DNA of 64,000 bases from Candidatus Zipacnadum vermilionense (lineage in GTDB: Bacteria > Armatimonadota > Zipacnadia > Zipacnadales > Zipacnadaceae), in NCBI GenBank assembly GCA_029821755.1, contig JALGSV010000013.1, positions 38,925 to 102,924 of the forward strand. Direction: 5' to 3'. The notes beneath the pieces are model-generated. The model made no database searches, had not been told where the DNA came from, and was given only the letters and a program-made list of their open reading frames with translations. Position 1 is the first letter of the stretch. Each line of letters begins with the position of its first letter. This document shows positions 1 to 9,338 of the stretch, one piece after another. The position numbers and the translations under genes were made by a program.

Positions 1-2
1 CC

Positions 3-269
3 ACCCACTGCAAGACCTACGCCTACGGCTCCCGCGTGCACCTGGCCTGGGCTGACTCTCCCGAGGGCAGCGACCAACCGCACAGCGCCTACTACATGAC
101 CTCTCCCGACTGCGGCCTCACCTGGGAGGCTCCCGAGCGCCTCACCCACCCCACGGACGGTCCCTGCTGGGCCGCTGGCGTAGCCGGCACGGATTCCTAC
201 GCCGTAGTCTCCCTGGCCCCCGAGGACACCCTTCACTACCGGCGCCGCGACCTGGGGCCCGCACCCTAG
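3..269 (+). CDS. C-terminal end of a BNR/sialidase-like protein (5' truncated by the window edge)
   Basis: The frame is open from the window edge to a TAG at 267-269, so only about 88 C-terminal residues are visible. They contain an Asp-box, SPDCGLTW (pattern SxDxGxTW), the hallmark of BNR repeats in sialidases and related six-bladed propellers. The wording around it (AYYMTSPDCGLTW, PERLTHP) is typical of proteins that describe dose- or time-series-like BNR blades. Substrate cannot be judged from the fragment. It converges on the broken heparinase-like gene, only about 30 bases away. A secreted glycan-active or glycan-binding role is inference from the family and from the carbohydrate-rich neighbourhood. 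Confidence 0.6.
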   Translation, partial: THCKTYAYGSRVHLAWADSPEGSDQPHSAYYMTSPDCGLTWEAPERLTHPTDGPCWAAGVAGTDSYAVVSLAPEDTLHYRRRDLGPAP

Positions 270-302
270 CCTTTTCCTCAGCTAACCAGTGCGTCACTCT
301 CC

Positions 303-3300
303 TCACTCCAACGTCAACGTCCCAGCCTTGGTCAGCGTCCGGCCTTGCCAGGTGAAGCTCGTGCCCTCCACCAGCGTCATCCACGTCTCTCCCTCCATGT
401 ACCGCACCGCCCCCACGCGCCCGACGAACTTCGTCCCCTGGGCCTCGTAGGTGAAGGGCTCCTCCGACATGAACACCAGGTCCACTCCCCGCTGGTGCTC
501 CAGGCGCAGGCCCTTCCCCCCGGCCAGGGCCGTGACCGTCGGCATCGCTTGGTCGGGATAGCGCGGGTACAGGACGGTCAGAAAACGTGTGGTGAGCGCC
601 CCACCTGCATGCGATACCATACGGTATCCGTCGGCCGTCGGTAGGGCCAGCCATAGCTCCAGGCTATTCGGGGTCCAGGCCGCCGCGTAGATGCCGTTCA
701 TCTGACCCCCCAGGTTCCGCACCTCCTGGCCGTCCACCGCCGCCCACACATGGGCCACGCTATCCCGCCCCACTGACGCCAAATGCCGTCCATCAGGCGA
801 GAACGCCACCCGCACCATATTCCCATGCGCTCGATCGGCGCGCCACAGGTACTGCACCCGGTCGATCGTCCCGACCGCTCCGGCTGGAACGGTGGCGTCC
901 CACACCGTCACCTTCGCATCATTCCAGGTGGCGTTCGGCAGTCCGCCCACCGCCAGTCGGCTCCCATCCGGCGAGAAATCCACCGAGTATCACCCGTCCT
1001 CCCAGTCCTTCCCCGCCCCCAGACCCAGCAGCAGCTTACCCTCGGCGATATCCCACACCGTCGCCCGTGTCTGCCCCGCTGCTGCCACCCGTCTTCCGTC
1101 CGGCGAAAAGGCCACTCCCGTCAACTTCCCTGACCCTGCCTCCTGCGCAAGCAATTCATCCCCTATCTCCGCCGCCCATACCCGCACCATCCCGTCGCCC
1201 GAGTCCGCCTCGGCCAGCTTGCTGCCGTCCGCGGAGAAGACCAGCCCCATCGCCCACCCCACCGGCGCCTCCCACAGCTTCTCCCCGGTCGCCACCTTCC
1301 ACACCAGCACCTTCCCCCGATGCCCACCCGCCACCAGGCTCCCGTCCGGCGACACCGCCACCGAGAACAGCAGGTCTGTCGTCGGTCCCCACGTCCCCAC
1401 CAGCTTCCCCGTGGCTCGCTCCCACAGCTTCACCGTGTAATCGGTAGCTATCACCTTCCCGTCCGGCCCGTTGGCGCCCCCCCCCCCGTCACCAAGTACT
1501 TCGAGTCGGCCGAGAAGCCCATCGAGTAAATTGGCGCCTCATGCGGCTTATCCACCGTGCGCTCCACTCCTCCCGGCCAGGACTTCGGCGCCGCATGCAG
1601 TAGCGAGTGCCCCTTCACCCCCCATACTCCCGTGTACGCCTTCTCTACCATCCCCTCCTCCACCCACATGTCCAGGTCGGTCGGCGCCACGAAGATCACC
1701 TCCATGGCCACCCCCAATCCCGGGTCCGGGAACCCCGGAAAGCTCACATACCCCGCCTTCCCCTGCGGGTTCAGCGTCGGCAGCGGCGAATGCACGTCCA
1801 GGTTCCACTCGGGACAATGCGGCCCCACCGTCGTCTCCTGGATGACGAAGTATTCCGGTCCCGCCGGGTCCTTCGCTTTCATCAGCAGGCACAGGCGGTC
1901 GTAGCTGTTCTCCATCCCCCCGGCCTGCGCCCCGGTTGACACCCGCGGAACCCGCGCGTGGCCATAGTCCACCGTCTCCAGTGACTGGAACGCCTGCCAC
2001 TTTCCCCGGACCGCCCCATCGTTGGTCGGGCCACGGAAAGTAATCAGGTTGTGGTGCCGCGCCGTGCGCTGGCTGATCCGGTCCGCCGCGTCCGTCTTCT
2101 CGGGATCGCAGAAGGTGCACGCCGGGTCCCGGCTGTACAGGTTCAGCCCATCCCCGGCCAGCAGCACCCCTTTCGCGAACATGTGGAACGATCCCTCATC
2201 CGCCTCATGGTGCCACTCCACCCGCCCATTCTTGAGCAGGAAGTAGGTCTCCTTCCCCGTCTCCCAGTGATTGCGGAAGACAAACCCGTAGTCGTCCCAC
2301 GCCTGGCTGGTCAGCACTGGCGCCTCCGCCGGGGCCGCCGGGTCGGACAGGAACAGGTTGAGCGGCAGCCGGTTATGGTACGCCGTAGCCTGCCCGTTCT
2401 GCAACCACGCCCATTGCGACCAGCGGCTGAGCTGGGGATCAGACTTCTCGTAGAGGGCCTGGTTCCACGCGAAGTGCCCGAAGTAGCGGTACCCCGCCCC
2501 CGGATGGTGCCCGATCGGCGGGATCATCCGGTTGCCGTGGAAAGTGGCATCGGGCGGCGTGAGTATCTCGATCAGGAACCGCGCCGCCTTCTGCCGCTGT
2601 GACTCCTTGGTGTAGTCGGCATAGCCATTCCGCTGCAGGGCCGTGGTCAACAGCATCGTGTTCTGCCACCAGAACGGGTAGTAGTTGGACAGGTTTTCCA
2701 GGTACACCCCATCCGGGCTAACGGTAGTCGCTACCTCCTCGTCCATCTCCGACTGGGCGAACTTCCGCCACTCCTCCGCTGCCGGATGCCCCGCGAAGAA
2801 CACTCCCGCTAGCCCCAGCCCGCTCCACCGGCAGGAGTTGAAGTTGCCGAACGCCGCTAGCTTCCCCGGCGCGTAGTCGCTGTACCAGTTGTCCTCATCC
2901 CGCAGGATGTAGCCCAGTGCCAGAGCATAGTGCGTCCAGCGCTCCCTCTCCTCCGGCGGCAGCGCCCCCCACAGCACATCGGCGTACAGCAGCGCCACCC
3001 GCATGTGCTGCCCGGTCGTCAGCACGTACACCGACGACGGATACCCCAGCGCCATCTGCTCTTTTACGGTATTCGTCGCGTCCCCCAAGTCCCAGTCCGA
3101 CCGGATTCCCTGCGGGTTGTTGAAGCGGAACAGGTCCTTTACCTGTCCCGTCCGCAGCCACTCCAGCGCCTGCGTATCCATCAGCGACACCCGGAAGCTC
3201 TCGTACTTCGGGTCGGTCTCGAACCGTTGCTTCGCCTCCGGCCCGAAGAACATCCGCGGATGCTCCTCCGTATTCGCGTCGTAGTCCAACACCCAGTCCT

Positions 3301-4567
3301 TCACCTTGTTCAGCGGGAAGTCGCACCACTTGTTCCGCAGCGCCCACAGGTAGCACGACTCCGGCGTGATCCGCGGCGCCCATCCCGTCTTCCCGCCCCA
3401 CCAAATGAGGTAGCTGGGCTTGGTGGTAGCCTGCACCTGCTCCGGCGTCAGCACCGCCTTGGCCTTGCTGGTCAGCACCAGCAACCAGTGCCTCTCCCCC
3501 ACCGACATGTTGAGCTGCATCTCCTGCTTCATCACCGGGTCGCTGCCGAAGGTCACGTACCCCCCTCGCCACCGCCCGGTGCGCACTGGCACCACCCCCA
3601 CCACATCGTTCTTACCGACGTCGGTGGAGTACATCCCTCCCCACCCGCCCCCCGACCAGCACGATCCCGCCCTCTTCCCCACCACGGTCGCATACGTTGC
3701 ATGAGCAATCACCGGCCGCGACCTAATGCTCCGCGCAAACACCCCGTACTCCAAGTGCCGATCAGGCAGCAGATCGCCCAAGTTCAGAATCTGCATGTTC
3801 TGCCGGACCTCACGGTCCCACCCCAGCCCGTTCTGCCCGTACTCCGACACTTCGCAGAAGTCCCGGCCCGGGAAGACGCGAATCCGCATCTCATACGTGC
3901 CGCCTCCGGCAAAGGTCAGCGCCTCCCGGTACGTTCGCCACAGAGGCCCCTCCTCGCTGACCGTCAGCGAGTGGCTCATGACCTTCACCTCCGCTGGCAT
4001 CGCCCCGCTCCCCCGCCACACCCCATCCACACCACGGTACCCTTGCAGTATCCCCGGCAGCTCCCCCGCCGCCCGCGGTGAATCGTACGTCTCGCTCCCT
4101 CCCCACAGCCGCAGTCCTAGCGCCCCATTCTCCACCTCCACCACCGCTTGCTCCAAGTCCGTATGGCTCACCCCCAGCGCCGGGAACTCCGCGGCCGCAA
4201 ACCCAGCCCCCGGATCATGGTACAGCACCAACCTTCGAGTCCCCCCCGCCGGCAGCTCGTCGAGCCAGAACGACACCGTACCCTTACTCAGCCGCGTTAC
4301 CGTCCCTTCCGTCTCGGAAAGCTGAAACGCCACGAGCCGGTCCCGGTCCGCATCATACAGCCGCAGACTCTCCACGCTGGCCCCTTCCGGGAAGCTCACG
4401 CGGTAGCTGAGCAGCTCGTCCGAGTAGCTGCGGTCGAGGTACTCCTTCAGGAGGAACTCCTCCTGCCCCGCCCGCGCCTTCCCGTCCTCAAACACCGGCG
4501 CCCCCAGCACCCGCGCCCCCACCAGGGCCAGTACTATAATCCCACAAACACGGCTAAGCTTGCTCAT
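303..4567 (-). pseudogene. Secreted heparinase II/III-like protein fused to a C-terminal WD40 propeller, interrupted by a frameshift and a stop
   Basis: Start ATG at 4567 follows a strong AGGAGGAGA ribosome site and encodes a signal peptide ending near residue 22. Residues about 35-330 form an all-beta region like those of exo-lyases, about 380-740 look like an alpha-helical toroid, and about 760-985 resemble the heparinase II/III beta domain (WHHEADEGSFHMFAKG). From about 1010 WD40 repeats begin (YSMGFSADSKYL). At the C run 1477-1487 the reading frame shifts; WD40 sequence resumes in another frame (PDGKVIATDYTVKLW) and runs to an in-frame TGA at 990-992, then continues in the same frame to 303. 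Repeat logic predicts Trp at the TGA. The restored protein would be about 1,420 residues. It may be a polysaccharide lyase; fold assignment is by resemblance only. Either a decaying gene or an assembly error. Confidence 0.75.
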
Positions 4568-4708
4568 TGATCTCCTCCTGGGTTAGCGACTGCTTGTAGG
4601 GTCCGGAAAACAGAAGCAGACGCTCACCGCGCCACGAAGGCGAGCTCGACAGGTTGTCGCTTGAGACGGGATTCGGCGGGAAGGAGGTGAAACCCTCCCG
4701 ACAGGGGG

Positions 4709-5533
4709 CTAACGGAGGTGTTGGAGCAGCGCCAGTTGGGGAGCGAGATCCTCAGGCGCGCCGAAGGTCTCGAGCGTGAGGACCTCGCAGCGCGGGAACG
4801 AGGGGAGCAGCGCTGCGAACTCGTCTACCTCCTCGGCCGTGATCCGCAGGTGCGCATCTATCCACATGCCCTGCTCCTGCCGGGCCCGCGAGAGGTGCAC
4901 TTGGCGGACGGCCTCCAGGGGCAAGGCGGCAAGATAGTCTGCCCAGGGAATTCCCAGATTTCCGGCGCTAACCCGAGCGTGCGCGAGATCGAGCAGCAGC
5001 GGGCAGCCGGCGGCGGCAAGCAGGTCGGTGATGAACTCAGGCTCGCAGACGTGTTCGTAGGCCCCGCTGATCTCGGGCGGCATGTAATCCAGGTTCTCCA
5101 GCAGCAACGGCAGTCCGGGGAACAGGGAGCGCAAGTGGGTGAGATTGTCGAGAATCCGGCCGCGCGTCTCGGTGCGGGAGAGCGTGGGGCCGTCGGCGAG
5201 GGTGGGGCGGCCCTGGCCGAGGACTACTAGGCGGTCCGCGCTGAAACCCAGGTGCAGGGAGACCCAGTGCGGCTGCAGTCGGTCCACCGCGCGGGAGATG
5301 CGCCCGTCAGACAGTATCTCTGGGAAGCCCAGACTTCCCAAGTTCAGGATAGTGTCCTCGCCGGCCACGTGGTGGTATTGCAGGTGCATCAGCGCCGGCT
5401 GCGGGCAGGGCGGATCGTCGGGAGCGGGGAGGCGCTTGTACTCGCAGTAGTCGTACAGCTCCGCCAGCGCAGAGTCGGCGAAAGGCCAGGCCTGCTGGGC
5501 CAGGGCGAGGCGTTGGGTGGGCAGGCTAGTCAT
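4709..5533 (-). CDS. DUF692-family protein (multinuclear-iron TIM-barrel enzyme family)
   Basis: The 274-residue protein from ATG 5533 has the features of DUF692/UPF0276: VSLHLGFSADR early, LLLENLDY, then GCPLLLDLAHARVSAGNLG and VRQVHLSRAR with IDAHL near the C terminus. In this family (MbnB, TglH, ChrH) conserved His, Asp and Glu bind two or three irons that oxidatively modify a cysteine-containing peptide. A longer reading back to 5770 exists, but its first 79 residues look non-coding and overlap the divergent gene's start, so the internal ATG was chosen. No partner such as DUF2063/MbnC and no precursor peptide gene is seen beside it. Function therefore remains open. It is divergent from the aldolase-like gene at 5769. 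Confidence 0.7.
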   Translation of the reverse strand: MTSLPTQRLALAQQAWPFADSALAELYDYCEYKRLPAPDDPPCPQPALMHLQYHHVAGEDTILNLGSLGFPEILSDGRISRAVDRLQPHWVSLHLGFSADRLVVLGQGRPTLADGPTLSRTETRGRILDNLTHLRSLFPGLPLLLENLDYMPPEISGAYEHVCEPEFITDLLAAAGCPLLLDLAHARVSAGNLGIPWADYLAALPLEAVRQVHLSRARQEQGMWIDAHLRITAEEVDEFAALLPSFPRCEVLTLETFGAPEDLAPQLALLQHLR

Positions 5534-5768
5534 CCGGCGTCCCGGTCCTGTCCGGTTGACTGGCGCGGCATCGCCGCCGCGATCGTGGAGTAAGAGTGAC
5601 GGGCAGGGAGTGAATGGTGCATGGCTGCCGAAGGATTTCGACGCCGGGCCGAGAATTCCTTGCGCCAACGGACGCGGCGCGTCCGCTTCCCTCACTCGCC
5701 AGGCAGGAGAACCATCCCATCGGGTTGAATTATCACTGCAATCCCATCCCGACCGAGGTGCTGAGTCC

Positions 5769-6638
5769 ATGCCCCTTATGCCCTTCTCCCAACTGATGTC
5801 CGCCGCCGCTCGGGGCCGCTACGCCGTGGCCTACTTCGAGCCGTGGGACGAGGCTAGCCTGCTGGCCGTTATCCGCGGCGCCGAGCAGGCCGACTCACCC
5901 CTCATGGTGGGCCTGAGCGGCATCTACCTGCCGTCCTTCCTCCACGGGGACCGCCGCTACTTCCCCGCCCTCGCCGCGGCCGGGCGACTGGCCGCCGAGC
6001 AGGCCCGCGTCCCCGTTTCCTTCCTGTTCAACGAGACTCCTTACTGGGACTGGGCCGTAGCCTCTGTGGACCTCGGCTTCAACGTTGTTATGTACAGCAA
6101 CCCCGACGACGACCCGGAGACCCACGCGGTGCGAACCGCCGAACTGGTCCGTACCGCAGCGGCGCGCGGGGTAGAGGTGGAGTCTGAGCTGGGCTCTCTG
6201 TTCGACGAAGCCGGAGACAACACCGACCCGGAGGCCGCCGCGGCGTTCGTTTTGCGCACCGGCGTCCATGCCCTGGGGGTCACCGTGGGCAACCGACACC
6301 TGGCGAGCGGAACCTACCACCTGGACCTAGGCCTGATCGCCCGCCTGGCCGAGGCCGTGCCGATCCCGCTAGTGCTACACGGCGGGAGCGGGGCCGCGGA
6401 CGACGAGCTACGCGAGGCGGTGGCGCGGGGCGTCCGCCAGGTCAGCTACGGCACCGCCCAGCGCCTGGCCTTCCTGGAGCGTCTGAGCGCTTCCCTGGCC
6501 CGCGACTGGCGCGCTCTGGACCCTCATGAGCTGCTCGGCACCGGCCTCCCCGATGATCTCCTGCGCCCCGGCTACGAGGCGGTCAGCGCCTTGGTGGAGG
6601 AAAAGTGCGCCCTGCTAGGGTCTGCGGGGAAGGCGTAG
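5769..6638 (+). CDS. Divergent class II fructose/tagatose-bisphosphate aldolase-like protein
   Basis: Start ATG 5769 follows GAGGTG; 289 residues. The C-terminal half is clearly of the class II aldolase fold: IPLVLHGGSGAADDELREAV followed by GVRQVSYGTAQR, the phosphate-binding and zinc-His region. VESELGSL corresponds to the usual VEAELG segment. However the canonical ALHLDHG segment, which carries the catalytic Asp and a zinc His, is here SFLFNETPYWDW, and the following loop is YSNPDDD. The protein may thus have changed reaction or lost aldolase chemistry. It lies 28 bases upstream of the D-lyxose isomerase gene in the same direction, so a shared role in pentose or ketose use is likely. Confidence 0.7.
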   Translation: MPLMPFSQLMSAAARGRYAVAYFEPWDEASLLAVIRGAEQADSPLMVGLSGIYLPSFLHGDRRYFPALAAAGRLAAEQARVPVSFLFNETPYWDWAVASVDLGFNVVMYSNPDDDPETHAVRTAELVRTAAARGVEVESELGSLFDEAGDNTDPEAAAAFVLRTGVHALGVTVGNRHLASGTYHLDLGLIARLAEAVPIPLVLHGGSGAADDELREAVARGVRQVSYGTAQRLAFLERLSASLARDWRALDPHELLGTGLPDDLLRPGYEAVSALVEEKCALLGSAGKA

Positions 6639-6666
6639 GCGTACGGCCGGCATCGAGGTGACATGA

Positions 6667-7338
6667 ATGACCCGCTCCGAAGTCAACCAGATCATCCGCG
6701 AGGGACTCGATTTCTGCCGGCGGATGAGCTTCCACTTGCCGCCCTTTGCCCTGTGGACGCCGGAGGACTGGGCCGCGCGCGGGCATGAGTGCGACGAGAT
6801 CCGCGACAACATGCTCGGCTGGGATGTCACGGATTTCGGCCTGGGGGATTTCTCGCGGCATGGCCTATTGGTCTTCACTATCCGCAACGGCAACGCCCAG
6901 CTCCCGCAGTACCTCAAGCCCTACGCGGAGAAGCTGCTCATCATTCGCGAGCGGCAGGTCACGCCGCTGCACTTCCACTACAGCAAGATGGAGGACATCA
7001 TCAACCGCGGCGGCGGCGAGCTGGTCCTGCAGGTATACAACGCCACCGAGGACTATCAGCTCGCCGACACCCCCGTGCAAGTCAACCTGGACGGTTGCGT
7101 CGCCACCGTGGACGCGGGCGCCCGACTGCGCCTGGCACCGGGCGCGAGCATTACCCTCCCGACGCACATGTACCATCAGTTCTGGGCGGAGGGGGAGATG
7201 GTCCTGTGCGGGGAGGTCTCCGCGGTGAACGATGACAACGTGGACAACCACTTCTTGGGGCAGGTGGGGCGCTTCCCGGAGATAGAGGAAGACGAGTCGC
7301 CGCTCCACTTACTGTGTACGGAGTATCCGCAGGCATGA
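6667..7338 (+). CDS. D-lyxose isomerase (cupin)
   Basis: The 223-residue protein matches the D-lyxose ketol-isomerase family in length and layout. This enzyme interconverts D-lyxose and D-xylulose, and many also take D-mannose. The cupin metal site is visible as TPLHFHYSKMED (His-x-His and Glu), with the late His in THMYHQFW. The N terminus RSEVNQIIREGLDFCRRM is also typical. Start ATG 6667 sits about seven bases after GAGGTGA. It follows the aldolase-like gene closely, suggesting one operon for a rare sugar. The name is well supported by motif pattern; substrate preference is not shown by the sequence. Confidence 0.85.
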   Translation: MTRSEVNQIIREGLDFCRRMSFHLPPFALWTPEDWAARGHECDEIRDNMLGWDVTDFGLGDFSRHGLLVFTIRNGNAQLPQYLKPYAEKLLIIRERQVTPLHFHYSKMEDIINRGGGELVLQVYNATEDYQLADTPVQVNLDGCVATVDAGARLRLAPGASITLPTHMYHQFWAEGEMVLCGEVSAVNDDNVDNHFLGQVGRFPEIEEDESPLHLLCTEYPQA

Positions 7339-7376
7339 CGGTAGGGCAGGCTTCCAGCCTCGCTTCGCGAGCGAGT

Positions 7377-7464
7377 AGGGGCCGGATGAGCGGCGTCCGC
7401 GCCGGGAATCCGGCCCGCCGGTTGCGGGGGAGGGGCCGGATTCGCTGCGCTCATCCCGGCCCCT
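7377..7464. repeat. REP-like inverted repeat between convergent genes
   Basis: Two arms of 16-17 bases, AGGGGCCGGATGAGCG at 7377-7392 and its near-perfect complement at 7448-7464, enclose a very GC-rich spacer with further self-complementarity. It lies between the ends of the D-lyxose isomerase and PfkB genes, where it could stop transcription from both sides. Related words (GGATGAGCG, AGGGGCCGG, GCCGGATTCGC) recur near 33150-33202 and 55230-55267, so this looks like a dispersed palindromic repeat. Confidence 0.5.
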
Positions 7465-7494
7465 CCTCAAGCGCGCAAGAGGGTGCCCCCCTCC

Positions 7495-8439
7495 CTACCA
7501 CTTCCCCGGCTCCTGCCGCTCCAGCAGCTCGATTACCTGGGTATACCCGCGAACCCCGGCGGTGGTCCCCGGCGCGGTGGTGGCGATCCCGCCCAGGGCG
7601 TTAGCGAAGCGTGTGGTCCGCTCCAGGTCCCAGCCCTGTAAGTGTCCGTACAGGAAGCCCGCCACGAAGGCATCCCCCGCCCCGCTGCCGTCGACCACCT
7701 CCACCGGATAGGCCGGCAGGCGCAGTTCCTCCTGCGCCGTGCGAACGTAGCTCCCCTCCGGTCCCATCTTCAGGCCCACCAGCTTCGCGCCGGCGTCCAG
7801 CAGGGCTTGCGCAATGTCCTCCGGGCGAGACAGGCCGGTGAGCTTCTCGGCCTCGGGGAGGCTGGGGAGGAAGAGGTCCGTGTGCGGCAGCAGCGGGCCC
7901 ACGGCGGTCATCCAGCGGCCGGTGTCGTCCCAGGCAGTGTCCACGCACGTGGTCACGCCGGCGGCCTGGGCCTCGGCGAGGATCCGGGCCTGCGGCTCGC
8001 CGTCGAAGCCGGGCATGAGCAGCACCCCGGCCAGGTGCAGCAGCCGGGCCGACTTGATCGCCGCCATGTCCAGCGCGGCGGGATCGATGTGGCCGTCGGC
8101 GCCGAAGCAATGGATGTAGGTCCGCTCGCCCTCGCTATCGATGAGGATAAGCGTAGTGGAGGTCCCGGCGGTGGCGGTGCGTTGAATCCCGCCGACCTCG
8201 ATCCCGTCCTGGCGCAGCCAATCCAGCACCAGGTCCCCGAATCCGTCCTGCCCCACGCAGCCCTGCACCTCTACCGATACCCCCAGCCGGGCCAGGCTGG
8301 TCGCCGTATTGGAGGCGCAACCGCCGAGGCCGATCCCTGTCTCCCCTACCACCCCCAGCCGCCCCCGCTCCGGCCAGTCATCCACCGGCCGGGCCCAGAC
8401 ATCCGCGACCACAATTCCGAGACAGACGACATCGGCCAT
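7495..8439 (-). CDS. PfkB-family carbohydrate kinase
   Basis: About 314 residues from ATG 8439 (an upstream ATG at 8463 is possible). The N-terminal GGCASNTATSLARLG segment is the PfkB substrate-binding glycine motif and VVDGSGAGDAFVAGFLYG is the C-terminal signature, where the Asp of GAGD is the catalytic base. The family phosphorylates sugars and nucleosides such as ribose, fructose or 2-keto-3-deoxygluconate; the exact sugar cannot be read from sequence. It is 41 bases downstream of the DUF1080 gene on the same strand, so the two probably form an operon. Its convergent neighbours suggest rare-sugar use. Confidence 0.85.
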   Translation of the reverse strand: MADVVCLGIVVADVWARPVDDWPERGRLGVVGETGIGLGGCASNTATSLARLGVSVEVQGCVGQDGFGDLVLDWLRQDGIEVGGIQRTATAGTSTTLILIDSEGERTYIHCFGADGHIDPAALDMAAIKSARLLHLAGVLLMPGFDGEPQARILAEAQAAGVTTCVDTAWDDTGRWMTAVGPLLPHTDLFLPSLPEAEKLTGLSRPEDIAQALLDAGAKLVGLKMGPEGSYVRTAQEELRLPAYPVEVVDGSGAGDAFVAGFLYGHLQGWDLERTTRFANALGGIATTAPGTTAGVRGYTQVIELLERQEPGKW

Positions 8440-8480
8440 AGGTAAGACACTCCTGGGGAACACCAGTATATGGAACGGCC

Positions 8481-9107
8481 TCAGTGCGGATCGTACGTGT
8501 CGGAGCCCTGCTGGGGCAGGTGGACTAGCCAGATGTTGCGGTAGCTGACCAGGTCACCATGGTCCTGCAGGAGCAGGGGGCCGGGTTGGCCCAAGTCCTC
8601 GTCCAAGGCACCGCCGGTGGGACCGAGGAGCTCCACGTTGTTGTGGATGACCTGGTCGTTCTGCAAGACGGTCACCCGGGCCTGGCTGAGGACCTGGCCG
8701 GAATCGTCCACGCGGGCGGCGCGGAAGATGAGGTCGTAGGTCTGCCACTCCCGGGCGGGCTTGCAGACGTTGACCAGCGGGGCGAACTGGTTGTAGATGG
8801 CGCCGCAGTCACCCAGGCCGGGGACCTCCCAGCCGTAGGAGTCTAGCACCTGGATCTCGTAGCGGCCCTGCAGGAACACGCCGCTGTTGCCCTTAGCCTG
8901 GCCGGTCTTATCGGGCATATCCGGCTCGCGCCACTCCACATGCACCCAGGCGTCGGTGAACTGCTCGGCGCTGACGATGTTGCCGGAGGTAACGGTCATG
9001 CAGCCGTCAGCGATCTCCCAGATAGCGGCCTGGCCGTCAACCTGGCGCCAGCCGTCAAGCGAGGTGCCGTCAAAGAGCGTGATAGCGTTAGCGGGGCGAT
9101 GAGACAT
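8481..9107 (-). CDS. DUF1080 / 3-keto-disaccharide hydrolase family protein
   Basis: The 208-residue protein has the DUF1080 jelly-roll pattern: ITLFDGTSLDGWRQ at the start, then GNSGVFLQGRYEIQVLDSY, and VSYRNIWL at the end. Members of this family hydrolyse 3-keto-glycosides or bind glycans, and are abundant in Planctomycetota, Verrucomicrobiota and Armatimonadota. No signal peptide is seen, so a cytoplasmic role is likely, unlike many relatives. Start ATG 9107 is preceded by AAGGAGG-like sequence (reverse strand). It heads an operon with the PfkB kinase, so product release and phosphorylation may be coupled; that is inference. Confidence 0.8.
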   Translation of the reverse strand: MSHRPANAITLFDGTSLDGWRQVDGQAAIWEIADGCMTVTSGNIVSAEQFTDAWVHVEWREPDMPDKTGQAKGNSGVFLQGRYEIQVLDSYGWEVPGLGDCGAIYNQFAPLVNVCKPAREWQTYDLIFRAARVDDSGQVLSQARVTVLQNDQVIHNNVELLGPTGGALDEDLGQPGPLLLQDHGDLVSYRNIWLVHLPQQGSDTYDPH

Positions 9108-9242
9108 GAAGGGCCTCCTTGGGATGAGGGTGTATGGGAGCAGGGGTTCGACGGGAGGGGAGGAGAATCCTGCTGGGAGGGCAGAAGAGAAGGGGAATCG
9201 GGGGTCCGGGACACCGCGGGAAACGGCGCCCCTCTGAGGCTC

Positions 9243-9271
9243 TTGCCCGCGGTGCGCTTACCCGGTACAAT
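9243..9271 (+). promoter_or_regulatory. Sigma-70-type promoter of carB
   Basis: TTGCCC at 9243-9248 and TACAAT at 9266-9271 are separated by 17 bases. The ATG lies 68 bases downstream, after an AAGGAG ribosome site. Confidence 0.6.
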
Positions 9272-9338
9272 ACCCTCCCGAAGGCGCCTCCCCTGGATTG
9301 TCCCCTATCCGCCTGCGCGCGCCTGCTAAGGAGTTCCC

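Noticed and set aside
5517..5768. Extended N terminus of the aldolase-like gene
   Set aside because: Not conserved in character and overlaps the divergent DUF692 gene start; ATG 5769 has a ribosome site.
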